DNA of 64,000 bases, from assembly GCA_003240735.1 (NCBI GenBank), contig QFNE01000003.1, forward strand, positions 124,001 through 188,000, written 5' to 3'. This document shows, piece by piece, positions 51,075 through 60,402 of this stretch; position 1 is the first letter of the stretch, and each line of letters begins with the position of its first letter. Under the pieces are notes generated by a model. The model did not search any database. It had not been told where the DNA came from and was given only the letters and a program-made list of their open reading frames with translations. This DNA is from Paracoccus denitrificans. Lineage in GTDB: Bacteria > Pseudomonadota > Alphaproteobacteria > Rhodobacterales > Rhodobacteraceae. A program made the position numbers and the translations under genes.

Positions 51075-52648
51075 GATCCAGCCTTTCCAAGATGGGAAGT
51101 CGAGGTCCAAAGACCCCAGGTCTGGCCGCGAAACCTGAATGTCTCGTCAGGTGCCGGGGCGTCGGCATCCATCTGTGCCGTCAGGATCCGGCCTGGGCAC
51201 GCATTCAGCCACGCCTGCGCATCAGCCATCACGGAAAACACCTGAACCGGGTGCGTCAGGCGAGCGGCAAAGGTGAACTGACCGTGGTACCGGCCATCGA
51301 CCAGCCCCACACCCTGCGCGTCATGCGCGGCCAGTCGCCCGGCCAGTGGCCCGGCGTCGTATTCCCGGCCCATCGTGCCCAGAAACAGGGCGATGACGGC
51401 GCAGACCACCAATGGCCCGGCAAGCACAGGTCCGGCCAGTTGGGACCCCGGGTTGATCCAAAGCAGCGCCCCCGCAGCAGCCGCCAGCGCGGCCGCCAGC
51501 ACCGCCACACCCACGGGATCGGCGGCCATGGCGTAAGCGGAGGGCCCAACGCCAAGGCACAGGGCGATCAGCACCGCAGCCAGCGCGAAGGGCAAGATAG
51601 CTGCCAAGCGAAATCCTACCTTGTCCCGACCCATAGCGGGGGCAAAGGCGATCGCGAAGGCCGGCAGAACCGGCATCAAATAATGGGCCTGCTTTCCGGC
51701 GATCATGCTGAAAATGACTACCGTGGAGCCAATCCAGATCACGAGCGGCCGTGTGAAGCGTGCCTTTTGCCAGATGCCGGGTGACCAGGCCCACGGCCAC
51801 AGCAGGATCGGAAGCAGAGCGATCAGAAACCAGAACGGACGTTGATGGGCAAAGGAATTGACCATCCGCCCCGCCGACTGGGTCCACAGGACGGCCTGCC
51901 GGTATTCCGCGTTGCTGCCGATCAACGCCGGGATCAGCCACAACGATATGACCGCCAATGCAACGCCCAGTGCGATGGCCACGCCGCCCAGCATCTGGCG
52001 CCACGACACCGGACGCCACAACGGCGCGGCAATCGCCAGCGGTAGCAGATGGATCAGGATGACTGGGCCCTTGGAAAACCCACCAAGTGCCAAGGCCGCA
52101 CCAAGCCCGATCCAGCCACCGACAGCGTGCGGTCGCACATGGGTCAGCGCCAGAACCCCCAGCACGGTCGAGCAGGCCAGAAGCGTGTCGAACATGGTCA
52201 ATCCGCCAAACAGCGCAAACCCGAATGTCCCAACCAGGATCAGCGCCGCGCGTCCAACAATCTCGGGGCTGTCAGGATATAACCGACCCGCCAGACGCGC
52301 CGTGAGCCAGATCGTCAATGCGCCGAAGGCCGGTGCCACCATCCGCGCGGCAATGGCAGATGGCCCGGTGATCAGCCAGACCAAGTTGATCAGCCAGAAA
52401 AGCAATGGCGGCTTGTCGGCATAGGCGTGGCCGTTCAGATGGGGAACCAGCCAGTCGTGGGTGTGGCGCATCTCCCACGCCACGGCGAGATAGCGTGTTT
52501 CATCAATAGGAAGCGTCGGACGAATTAGAACGCCCAAAATCGCGACAAATGCAAAAAGCGACAGCGCGCGTAGCATGTCGCGATGGCTTGCATCCGACCG
52601 ACGGGCCGCCCCGTCGGTTGCATAGGGGGACAGATCCGACACACTCAT
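51065..52648 (-). CDS. ArnT-like lipid A glycosyltransferase (GT83/GT39 family)
   Basis: The 527-residue protein has about 11-12 membrane segments and the family start RPTLPIDETRYLAVAWEMRHTHDWLVPHLNGHAYADKPPLLFWL (residues about 43-86), with the catalytic Asp/Glu-Thr-Arg-Tyr motif facing the periplasm. ArnT transfers a sugar from a polyprenyl phosphate to lipid A or another surface glycan. Operon context with an ArnC-like GT2 and a lipid A biosynthesis N-terminal domain protein supports this. Confidence 0.88.
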   Translation of the reverse strand: MSVSDLSPYATDGAARRSDASHRDMLRALSLFAFVAILGVLIRPTLPIDETRYLAVAWEMRHTHDWLVPHLNGHAYADKPPLLFWLINLVWLITGPSAIAARMVAPAFGALTIWLTARLAGRLYPDSPEIVGRAALILVGTFGFALFGGLTMFDTLLACSTVLGVLALTHVRPHAVGGWIGLGAALALGGFSKGPVILIHLLPLAIAAPLWRPVSWRQMLGGVAIALGVALAVISLWLIPALIGSNAEYRQAVLWTQSAGRMVNSFAHQRPFWFLIALLPILLWPWAWSPGIWQKARFTRPLVIWIGSTVVIFSMIAGKQAHYLMPVLPAFAIAFAPAMGRDKVGFRLAAILPFALAAVLIALCLGVGPSAYAMAADPVGVAVLAAALAAAAGALLWINPGSQLAGPVLAGPLVVCAVIALFLGTMGREYDAGPLAGRLAAHDAQGVGLVDGRYHGQFTFAARLTHPVQVFSVMADAQAWLNACPGRILTAQMDADAPAPDETFRFRGQTWGLWTSTSHLGKAGSCQ

Positions 52649-52923
52649 GCTGCGGCCGCGGACCGCTTTGTGGCGCGGATCATGGTCAGGTTGCGCAGAT
52701 AGACGACCAAGCCCGCGCCCTGCCCCAGAATAAAGACCGGGTCACGTCGGATGATCGCGTAGACCAGCAGCATCACCCCACCGGCAAGGCTGAACCACCA
52801 GAACGAGTCGGGAATCGTACTGCGCCGCAGCTTTTCGCTGACGATCCATTGCACCAGAAAACGGGCCGTGAACATGGACTGACCGACAAACCCGAATGCC
52901 AGCCAGAAGGGCGTCAGAAACAT
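52645..52923 (-). CDS. Lipid A biosynthesis N-terminal domain (LAB_N) small membrane protein
   Basis: The 92-residue protein has three membrane helices and the family features FVGQSMFTARFLVQWIVSEK, SFWWFSLAGGVMLLVYAIIRRDPVFILGQ and VYLRNL. Such SWEET-like half transporters occur beside ArnC/ArnT genes and may move polyprenyl-linked sugars or related lipids. Start ATG 52923 follows AGGAAGG; a TTG at 52941 is a weaker alternative. ATGA overlap with the ArnT-like gene. Confidence 0.9.
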   Translation of the reverse strand: MFLTPFWLAFGFVGQSMFTARFLVQWIVSEKLRRSTIPDSFWWFSLAGGVMLLVYAIIRRDPVFILGQGAGLVVYLRNLTMIRATKRSAAAA

Positions 52924-53002
52924 GTTCGGACCTTCCTGCAATTACCAGGGGAAGGTCTGATCGATGAAGCTGAATGCAAGCTGAACGGGCCGCGGGTGAT
53001 CG

Positions 53003-53674
53003 CTAGCTGGCGTTTATCCGATAGCCAATGCCGCGCTGCGTCTGGATCACATCACGCCCGAATTTGCGACGCAGACGGCTGACATACACTTCGACCGTAT
53101 TGCTTTCGACACCCTGATCGAACGAATACAGCCTGTCTTCGATCATGGCGCGGCTGATCGGACGACCCGCGCCCGACAGCAGCGTTTCCAGAACGATCCA
53201 CTCGGTGGCACTCAATGAGATCGGGCCATCAGGACCTTCGGCCATTCGCTGCGCCAGATCGACCGAACCCGTGCCGATCGTCACCCGCGGATTGGGATGC
53301 CCGGCATAGCGTCGCGCGACTGCGCCGATGCGGGCTGAAAGCTCGGACAGATCGAACGGTTTGACCAGATAGTCATCGGCACCAGCATCAAGTCCGGCGA
53401 TCCGCTCTGACACGCGGTCCATTGCGGTCAGGATGATGATCGGGGCCACCTCTCCTCGACTGCGGAAACGACGCAGGAAGTCGATCCCCCGACCGTCGGG
53501 CAACATCATGTCCAGAAGGATGAGATCATATGACACCGTCTCGACACAGGCCTGAGCGTCGGCCATCGTCAGCATCCAGTCGACCACATGGCCGTGCGCA
53601 CCGACACGGTCGCGCACCGCCGCACCCAGATCGTCGTCATCCTCGACCAGCAGAATTCGCAAGAATACCCTCAT
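53003..53674 (-). CDS. OmpR/PmrA-type response regulator
   Basis: The 223-residue protein has a receiver domain (acidic cluster EDDDD at 11-15, phospho-acceptor Asp55 in LILLDMMLPDG, Lys in YLVKPFD) and an OmpR-type winged helix (VEVYVSRLRRKFGRDVIQTQRGIGYRI). It heads the operon RR-LAB_N-ArnT-ArnC-kinase, so kinase and regulator genes are separated by their likely target genes. From 53675 to 53909 I see no gene. Confidence 0.92.
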   Translation of the reverse strand: MRVFLRILLVEDDDDLGAAVRDRVGAHGHVVDWMLTMADAQACVETVSYDLILLDMMLPDGRGIDFLRRFRSRGEVAPIIILTAMDRVSERIAGLDAGADDYLVKPFDLSELSARIGAVARRYAGHPNPRVTIGTGSVDLAQRMAEGPDGPISLSATEWIVLETLLSGAGRPISRAMIEDRLYSFDQGVESNTVEVYVSRLRRKFGRDVIQTQRGIGYRINAS

Positions 53675-53909
53675 GGCAATGGGGATCAGGGTTGATCGGG
53701 CCGAGTGTCGGGGGCCTGCGCCAAGGTTTCAACCCCGCCGAGAGGTGGGATGCCTGACCAAACAATATGTTTCATCATGGGACCGGTTGGGACAGTTCGG
53801 CGTTTGACGTCCAGAAACGCCTGTCATGCCGACACCCGTTCGTGACACCCGGTGCGGTCGCCATGGCCCAGCTGCACATTCACCGGCCCAACTGAAATCG
53901 AGGCATATC

Positions 53910-54899
53910 ATGTCGCAAGTCTTTCACCCCGGAACCCCCGCCCCCTCGTTCGATCTGCCGTCATCGGCAGGTGGTCGTGTCAGCGGCGACGACCTTCGGG
54001 GCCAGCCCTATGTTCTGGTGTTCTATCCAGGTGACTTCACCCCAGTTTGCACCAGTGAGCTGGGGCTGTTCGAACAGGCGCTGTCTGATATCGACGGCTA
54101 TGGCGCCAAGCTTTATGGGGTATCGGTCGACAGCATAGGGTCGCACGAAGATTTTGCCCGCGCGCAGGGCCTCAGCTTTCCGCTGCTGTCAGATGCAGAT
54201 CCCAAAGGCGCGGCGTCGCGGCAGTTTCAGTCCTATAACGATGCACATAGTGTGTCGCGGCGCTCGCTGTTCGTCATTGACGCGGACGGCAAGGTGGTCT
54301 GGTCCGACCTCTCGCCGGACAACGTGAACCCGGGTGCCGATGGCGTTTTGCGCGCGTTGGCAACGTTATCGGGCAAAGATGCGTCGGCCAGCCCGTCATC
54401 GACGAAGTTCAATGTCCGCGGACCTGCAGATGCCGCCGTGACCCTGACCGAGTTCGGCGATTACCAGTGCCCGTATTGCGGCGAAGCTTATCAGGAGCTG
54501 AAGACGGTCTTTGCGCATTTTGGCGATCAGATTCGGTTCGAGTTTCGCAATTTCCCGCTGACGAACGTTCACCCCTATGCCGAAGTGGCCGCCGAGGTGG
54601 CCGAGGCGGCCGGCGCCCAAGGCAAATTCTGGCAGATGCACGACGCCATCTATGAAAATCAGAACGCGCTGTCGCAGGAGATGCTGGTCGAACTGGCCCG
54701 ACAGTTGGGTCTGGACGTCGATAAGCTTGTCGATCAGGTGAATGATCATGCGTATCTGGACCAGATCCGCGCCGACGTGCAGGCGGGACTGCGCGATGGG
54801 GTGAATGGAACACCCAGCTTTTTCATCAACGGCCGCATGTACCAAGGCAGCTTTGACGCGCAATCATTCATCGACGCGATCGAAGACGCTGGTCGCTGA
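53910..54899 (+). CDS. Fusion: peroxiredoxin plus DsbA-like thioredoxin domain
   Basis: The 329-residue protein has an AhpC/TSA peroxiredoxin domain in residues 1 to about 150 (peroxidatic Cys47 in DFTPVCTSELG) and a DsbA/DsbG-like domain from about 165 with the redox motif CPYC (Cys187, Cys190) and the cis-Pro segment GVNGTPSFFING. No signal peptide is present, so it should be cytoplasmic. The DsbA-like part may reduce the peroxiredoxin part, forming a self-contained peroxidase. Start ATG 53910 with AAATCGAGG upstream. Confidence 0.87.
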   Translation: MSQVFHPGTPAPSFDLPSSAGGRVSGDDLRGQPYVLVFYPGDFTPVCTSELGLFEQALSDIDGYGAKLYGVSVDSIGSHEDFARAQGLSFPLLSDADPKGAASRQFQSYNDAHSVSRRSLFVIDADGKVVWSDLSPDNVNPGADGVLRALATLSGKDASASPSSTKFNVRGPADAAVTLTEFGDYQCPYCGEAYQELKTVFAHFGDQIRFEFRNFPLTNVHPYAEVAAEVAEAAGAQGKFWQMHDAIYENQNALSQEMLVELARQLGLDVDKLVDQVNDHAYLDQIRADVQAGLRDGVNGTPSFFINGRMYQGSFDAQSFIDAIEDAGR

Positions 54900-54973
54900 T
54901 TTGGCGACGTGGACGAGTCATCTCTTCCAGACGGTCAGAACAATCGGGGGGCAGTGCGAGTGCCCCCCGAAGG

Positions 54974-55591
54974 TCACGCAGATTTTTCGCGCGCAAGCAC
55001 CTTCTGAACTGCGGGATCTGCCGCCAAACGATCGTGCAGCGCCTTGACGTTGGGATAGTCGTCCAGACCACGCGGCAACTTCGTCGCCCAACGGATCATC
55101 GGAAATGCATAGGCGTCGATCACCGAGCGCCCCCCGTCCAGAATCCACTCTCGCCCCTCAAGGTGCTTCTCCAGCAGACCAAACTGCTTGGCAACCAGCC
55201 TTTGCGCCGCCTCGGTGACCGCCGCCTTCGCCGCGTCACTTGTGTCGGTGGTGTACCGCTGTGGTGAGAAAATCGGCCAGAACGCCGCATGGACATCCGA
55301 CGTCAGGAACGAAGACCAGCGATGGGCTTCTGCTTTTTCCCGCAAGGATGCACCTCCGGAAAGTCCAGCTTCCGGATGCTTATTGGCCAGATAATCCAGG
55401 ATCGCACCGGCCTGCGTCAGCAACCATCCATCATCTTCACGCAAGGTTGGCACAGCACCAGCCGGGTTTACCTGCAGGAGTTCCTTTGACCCAAACTGCA
55501 CCTTCACGGCTTCATAGGGCGCGCCGATCCATTCCAGCACGATATGTGGGGCGAGCGAACAGGCACCAACGGCATAGTATAGGGTTGTCAT
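54974..55591 (-). CDS. Glutathione S-transferase
   Basis: The 205-residue protein has an N-terminal thioredoxin-fold domain (LYYAVGACSLAPHIVLEWIGAPYE, with the beta-class Cys/Ser-Leu-Ala-Pro-His region; NPAGAVPTLREDDGWLLTQAGAILDYLA) and the all-helical C-terminal domain. Beta-class GST of the kind annotated GstA; likely glutathione-dependent detoxification in the cytosol. Convergent with the peroxiredoxin fusion. Confidence 0.9.
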   Translation of the reverse strand: MTTLYYAVGACSLAPHIVLEWIGAPYEAVKVQFGSKELLQVNPAGAVPTLREDDGWLLTQAGAILDYLANKHPEAGLSGGASLREKAEAHRWSSFLTSDVHAAFWPIFSPQRYTTDTSDAAKAAVTEAAQRLVAKQFGLLEKHLEGREWILDGGRSVIDAYAFPMIRWATKLPRGLDDYPNVKALHDRLAADPAVQKVLAREKSA

Positions 55592-55666
55592 CGAGCTCTC
55601 CTTCGTTAGGGCGTGATACGCGACTGCGGTCGTGACTTAGGGCTTGCGGGTCCGCCTTGGTCCCAG

Positions 55667-56326
55667 CTACCGCCTTTTCATGTTCTTCATGTGGGCATCG
55701 ATCGCCTTCTCGATGTCGTCATAGAACTCAAGCTTTCCATTCTCCAGAACGGCACCGATCTGACAGGTTTCACGGAGCATACCCATGGAGTGTGACACCA
55801 CGATCGCACTGGCATTTGCCATCCGGTGGTTGAAAACTTCGTTCGATTTTTCCTTGAATGCGGCGTCGCCCACGGCAGAAACCTCGTCGACAAGGTATGT
55901 GTCGAACGGCACCGCCATAGAAAGACCGAAGGCCAAACGCGATCTCATACCCGAGGAGTAGGTTCTGATCGGCATCCGGAAGTGCTGGCCCAATTCAGCG
56001 AAGTCTTCGACGAAATAGATGAGCTCGTCGGTATCGACGCCGTACACTCGCGCGACAAACCGGCAATTCTGCTCCCCGGTCAGATCAATGTTGAATGAGC
56101 CGGAAAATCCCACCGGCCAGCTGATTGTGCCGGACGACAGGATCTTTCCCGATGATGGAAGCATGGCACCGGAAATCATTCTCAATAATGAAGACTTCCC
56201 CGCGCCATTCCGGCCCAGCAATGCGACCGCCACGCCCGACGGAAACGTGGCGTTGATATTGTCCGCAACGACCTTGTGCTTCCCTTTCAAGGTATAGGTT
56301 TTGCAGAGGTCCAGCAACTGTATCAT
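55667..56326 (-). CDS. Polysaccharide export ABC ATPase (KpsT-like)
   Basis: The 219-residue protein has Walker A GRNGAGKSS, signature YSSGMRSRLAFGLSM and Walker B FDTYLVDEVSAVGD, in the arrangement of capsule exporters of group 2 (KpsT/BexA/CtrD). It is coupled by a 4-base overlap to the KpsE-like gene. The matching permease gene lies on the other strand at 57642. Confidence 0.93.
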   Translation of the reverse strand: MIQLLDLCKTYTLKGKHKVVADNINATFPSGVAVALLGRNGAGKSSLLRMISGAMLPSSGKILSSGTISWPVGFSGSFNIDLTGEQNCRFVARVYGVDTDELIYFVEDFAELGQHFRMPIRTYSSGMRSRLAFGLSMAVPFDTYLVDEVSAVGDAAFKEKSNEVFNHRMANASAIVVSHSMGMLRETCQIGAVLENGKLEFYDDIEKAIDAHMKNMKRR

Positions 56327-57522
56327 CGACGATCCCGGAGACTGTAGAACATCAAGGTGCCCACGATCCAGATGCCAAATAGGAAGCCCGCTATCACCAA
56401 AAGAAGCTTAGCGCGCTGTGGGAACTCTGCATCTTGAGCGAGTGTGGGATGGATGTAAGGAGCGAGATACCTCGATTGCCGAACGGCTTCTGATTGCGCG
56501 GTCTCAAACCCCGCTAGTGCGGTGGTATAACTAGTTTCGGCGAACTGGCGGTCCATTGCTAAGGTCTCGTACTGACCAACCACATCGGACAGCGCGACAC
56601 CGCTTCCATCTGACCCAAATTTCTGCCTCTCAGACGCGATCTGCTGACGGATAACCTTCACACGTAGTTCCGCCTGACTTATGCGCGGGTCATTTTCCTG
56701 AGCGTTTGCTTGAAGCAGTCCGAGTGCAACGAGCTGTTCAGCCAGTTGCTGTTGCAAGGACGTCACCAAGCCATTCTGACTTTGAACGTCAGCTGCAGGA
56801 TCGACCAATTCGTAGCGATGCCGGAAATCTGACATCGCCTTTCTGGCTTTCTGAAGGCGTTCCTGAGCCTGCTGTAACTCATTGCGAGAATAGCGAAGCG
56901 CGTCCTCCCTCGCGACGTCATTCAGCTGGTTTATGACAATACCGCTTTCATCCAAAATAGTCGTGCTAATATTCTGCGCATCATGCGGATCGAATGCCAA
57001 AATCCGAAGATCTATCATGCCATTTGAGTAATGAATAGTGACCTTTCTACGCCACTCTGAAACTAAACTCTCCATCGAGTTATTTCCATGAAACCCGAAT
57101 ATTGGGTCCCGTGCCGGCTTCGACCATATTTTTCTTAGGTCTAGCCGCCTATCCACGCGCTCAACTAGATCACGACTTTGGATGAATTTGAATAGAACAT
57201 CAGTGTCAGAGGTCGAATTGGAACCGACGAGTGACCCAAGACCGCCCAAGACGTCTGCAGGGGATGACGTCGACTCGCTTCGCACGGAAAAACCGACCAA
57301 CGATGCGTACTGATCAGCCGCACGCGCATAGAGATACCATGCTGAAATCAGCAGAGGTATGATTACCACGATCACGAAGCTCATCGCGATCCCAAGATGG
57401 CGGCGCTTTGCTTTCGCAGGAGATGCCGGGGGCAGGACACCTTGACGCGCCGTTTTCTGATCCTCGCCCTTACGCTCGGCTTTTTGCGCCAGCGGTTCCG
57501 CTTTGTGATCGTCTGATGCCAT
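56323..57522 (-). CDS. Capsule export inner-membrane PCP protein (KpsE/BexC-like)
   Basis: The 399-residue protein has a basic cytosolic N-terminus, a first membrane helix (about residues 46-68), a long periplasmic region with coiled coil (ELQQAQERLQKARKAMSDFRHRYEL) and a second membrane helix near the C-terminus. This is the polysaccharide co-polymerase layout of KpsE/CtrB/BexC. ATG 57522 is chosen because the extra upstream codons have no ribosome site. Confidence 0.9.
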   Translation of the reverse strand: MASDDHKAEPLAQKAERKGEDQKTARQGVLPPASPAKAKRRHLGIAMSFVIVVIIPLLISAWYLYARAADQYASLVGFSVRSESTSSPADVLGGLGSLVGSNSTSDTDVLFKFIQSRDLVERVDRRLDLRKIWSKPARDPIFGFHGNNSMESLVSEWRRKVTIHYSNGMIDLRILAFDPHDAQNISTTILDESGIVINQLNDVAREDALRYSRNELQQAQERLQKARKAMSDFRHRYELVDPAADVQSQNGLVTSLQQQLAEQLVALGLLQANAQENDPRISQAELRVKVIRQQIASERQKFGSDGSGVALSDVVGQYETLAMDRQFAETSYTTALAGFETAQSEAVRQSRYLAPYIHPTLAQDAEFPQRAKLLLVIAGFLFGIWIVGTLMFYSLRDRR

Positions 57523-57641
57523 GTTTGCGCCTAGCTTCAGTGTTGAAGTTGTGACGCGGTTAGTACATAACACTCTCACTTTGTACCAGCATGGAAGCGA
57601 GACGTAAGCTTTTCGTGACCATCGCAAGATGAGCCTTCGCT

Positions 57642-58478
57642 ATGCAACGACAAGTAAACAACACCTCAGGCGGAGGTGCAGATGCACGACGTCTCTTGGA
57701 GGTCCGCAAGCATAGACGATTCTCGACAGTCCGGGCGGTCGTCGCGCTAGTCCTTCGCGAAGTACAGACAAGCCATGGAAGGTCGTCTGGCGGATATCTA
57801 TGGGCAATTGCTGAACCCGTAGGCGGGATCGCTTTGCTCACACTGATCTTTTCAGCCGGCTTCAGGACACCGCCCCTAGGGACAAACTTTGCCATTTTTT
57901 ATGCAACCGGTGTGGTACCATTCATGGCATATCTTGATATGTCTGGAAAAGTTGCGAGATCTGTGGGATACTCGAAAGCTCTGCTTACTTATCCTGCAGT
58001 GACATTTGTAGATGCATTGGTTGCCCGCATTCTTTTCAATGCGTTCACTCAAATAGTTATTGCGACGTTAATATTCTCTGGCATCTATTGGTTCGCTGAC
58101 ACCCGCACTCACCCTCAGGTCGAACAAATCGCCATCGCGATGGCGATGATAATTTGCGTAGCGACTGCGATAGGTACGGTGAACTGCTTTCTTTTTGAGG
58201 CCTTCGCGTGGTGGCAGCAGTTGTGGGGTATACTAATGCGACCGATCTTTCTGGTTTCATGTATATTTTTTATTTATGACAACGTCTCTCAGCCGTATCG
58301 TGATTGGCTCTGGTGGAATCCGCTCATCCATATCATCGGCCAAATGCGCCACGCATTTTATGATAATTACAGAGGAGACTACGTTAGTTACACATACGTC
58401 TTTGGACTTAGCTTGGGGTTGTGGGCGTTGGGTCTACTGCTACTCGTAAGGTACCACCGAGATCTACAAAATAGCTAG
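57642..58478 (+). CDS. Polysaccharide export ABC permease (KpsM-like)
   Basis: The 278-residue ABC-2 permease has six membrane segments and the family start LVLREVQTSHGRSSGGYLWAIAEPVGGIALLTLIFSAGF. It should pair with the KpsT-like ATPase. It is divergent from the KpsE/KpsT genes across 119 bases, which is unusual as kpsM and kpsT are normally adjacent. The AT content rises from about here. Confidence 0.93.
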   Translation: MQRQVNNTSGGGADARRLLEVRKHRRFSTVRAVVALVLREVQTSHGRSSGGYLWAIAEPVGGIALLTLIFSAGFRTPPLGTNFAIFYATGVVPFMAYLDMSGKVARSVGYSKALLTYPAVTFVDALVARILFNAFTQIVIATLIFSGIYWFADTRTHPQVEQIAIAMAMIICVATAIGTVNCFLFEAFAWWQQLWGILMRPIFLVSCIFFIYDNVSQPYRDWLWWNPLIHIIGQMRHAFYDNYRGDYVSYTYVFGLSLGLWALGLLLLVRYHRDLQNS

Positions 58479-59671
58479 GCCGGGGGAAGATCAGACCCTT
58501 TCTCGAATACCCTCTCCCATTGGTCTATAACCGACTCAGGCGAGAATTCAGCAACTGACTTCGGTCCTGCCTTTGAAAGTTGATCTCGAAGAGCTGAGTT
58601 CTCCAATAACTCGCGCAGTGAGAGGGAAAGGCTTTCGATAGGATTGCGTCCGTCGCTGAGCAACCCATTGACACCATCGCTCACCAGGTAGTTCAAACCA
58701 CTACACTCTCTAAACCCAATTACCGGCGTACCAGCAGCCAGCGCTTCGCAAACTGACAACGGGAACCCCTCATAGCTTGCCGGGTGCAATAGAACAGCAG
58801 AGCTAGCCACGCGTTCAACAGCATCAGAGCGATGCCCCAGCAATGACACTCTTTTCACACCATTCGAAAGGATTAACTGTTCCAATTCCTTTCGCTTACT
58901 ACCCTCACCATAAATCTCAATTGACCAATCCGGGAATTGGTGCTGTATGAGTTTCCAAGCGAGAATCGCCAGATCTTGACGTTTGACCTGCTCAAGACGG
59001 CCAGATACTGCAATTACCTTCCTTCGTTCAGCAGTCGGAATTAATGAGTCAACCGGTTTGACTGCATTCGGCATGACAACAATTTTGCTCGGATCGAGTC
59101 TATAGTATTCTGCGTATTCCGGCAAAAGCACCAAGACTTTGTCGATGGCAGAAAGACACTCCAGCCTCCGTTGCCGATCTATGATGCTCGGATCCCACCG
59201 CAAGGGGTTTTCATAGTCTTGAAATGGCGCATTGTGCGTCGATGCTATTTTGATGGTCTCTGCGGGTGCTTTGGCATATGCCAGCGCTTTGATCGCCGGC
59301 GGCATGAATGCAATGACGACGTCAGGATTCGTAGCCTTGAGATGCCGCTCCAAGCGCCTCCAAAACGACCCGTGCCGATTAAGCCAAGAAACTCGTGACA
59401 TGACTGGCACTGAATGCGCGGCGTTCAATGCTTTTCGGAGCGGCTCAATCGACTTCTTGAACCGCCCCCTTTGAGGCGGGCGAAGATTACTAAGAATTAT
59501 ACCTCTATCAACTGAGTACGCGGGAGGCTTACCCCTGTATTCGTGGGTCACAATCTCTACATCGTGACCCCTGTCTGCGAGCGCGTTGGCCACGTCTATC
59601 AGGACGCGCTCTGCTCCGCCTCCTCTTTGCGCTAGCTTTTCGATGACAAAAGTAATCCTCTTGGACTTCAT
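58475..59671 (-). CDS. GT4 glycosyltransferase in capsule locus
   Basis: The 398-residue protein shows GT4 features: ITFVIEKLAQRGGGAERVLIDVANAL, VIAVSGRLEQVKRQDLAILAWKL and LLHPASYEGFPLSVCEALAAGTPVIGFRECSG. ATG 59671 overlaps the upstream stop (ATGA). Convergent with kpsM, overlapping by four bases. Confidence 0.92.
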   Translation of the reverse strand: MKSKRITFVIEKLAQRGGGAERVLIDVANALADRGHDVEIVTHEYRGKPPAYSVDRGIILSNLRPPQRGRFKKSIEPLRKALNAAHSVPVMSRVSWLNRHGSFWRRLERHLKATNPDVVIAFMPPAIKALAYAKAPAETIKIASTHNAPFQDYENPLRWDPSIIDRQRRLECLSAIDKVLVLLPEYAEYYRLDPSKIVVMPNAVKPVDSLIPTAERRKVIAVSGRLEQVKRQDLAILAWKLIQHQFPDWSIEIYGEGSKRKELEQLILSNGVKRVSLLGHRSDAVERVASSAVLLHPASYEGFPLSVCEALAAGTPVIGFRECSGLNYLVSDGVNGLLSDGRNPIESLSLSLRELLENSALRDQLSKAGPKSVAEFSPESVIDQWERVFEKGSDLPPA

Positions 59672-60402
59672 CGTGTTTGCCATCCCAATTCTGCTATGCG
59701 ACGTGCTATCGTGTCCATGTTCTTCCAATCAGTATACTCAAAGTCCAGCCCCGAAGCTGCTAACAAGTTTTTAAACCGAAACACCAATTTTTCGATCGAA
59801 TTGGCGTCCAGTGTTTCAAATCCCCAGCTGAGCAGGACATTCTTCACTGCAGCCCTTAATTCGACCAAATATGCGTTCCTGTCGGCAAACTGCTGAAACG
59901 ACAATATTCCACTGCAGTCAATTTCGCGCGCGGACCTTTTGCTGTATTTTGCTATATATTCAGCGGGCACGCCAATGACGTTGCAGGAACTGTGGGACCG
60001 AGTTGAGCTGTTGAGAAACAAAGTATGAAACTCTAAGTCAACAGCAAAACCGTGATTAAGGCATGATTCAACGAAAATATCCAACCTCGCGGCCAGGGTG
60101 TCTTCTGTACTCATCTCCTCTAGGTCTAAAGTGCCATCTGTCGACCATGCAAAAACGACTGCTTCACGGGCCCATCCGAGTGACAAGCAAATTTCACGTC
60201 CATAGGTGTCGAGATCACGATTTTCTGCGCTGCAAATATTTAAGGCTTGTAGCTCAGACGGATCGCGCCATGGCAATCGCACAAGCTGGGCGTTACGACT
60301 GACTGCCAATGCGATCTCGTTTGCCGGTAGAGTCTGCGGCTCCAAAACAGTCCCGGCTATCAAAACAACATGAACCGTTACCAAGTCCTCAGCGGAGCGC
60401 AT
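59668..60402 (-). CDS. Unknown protein in capsule locus
   Basis: The 244-residue protein has no recognised motif, no signal peptide and no clear membrane segment. It has two conserved-looking stretches: DPSELQALNICSAENRDLDTYGREICLSLGWAREAVVFAWSTDG and a Cys/His-containing middle. Reading-frame overlaps with the flanking glycosyltransferase genes (TGATG and ATGA) show it is part of their operon. A role in glycan synthesis or its control is inferred from position only. Confidence 0.7.
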   Translation of the reverse strand: MRSAEDLVTVHVVLIAGTVLEPQTLPANEIALAVSRNAQLVRLPWRDPSELQALNICSAENRDLDTYGREICLSLGWAREAVVFAWSTDGTLDLEEMSTEDTLAARLDIFVESCLNHGFAVDLEFHTLFLNSSTRSHSSCNVIGVPAEYIAKYSKRSAREIDCSGILSFQQFADRNAYLVELRAAVKNVLLSWGFETLDANSIEKLVFRFKNLLAASGLDFEYTDWKNMDTIARRIAELGWQTR

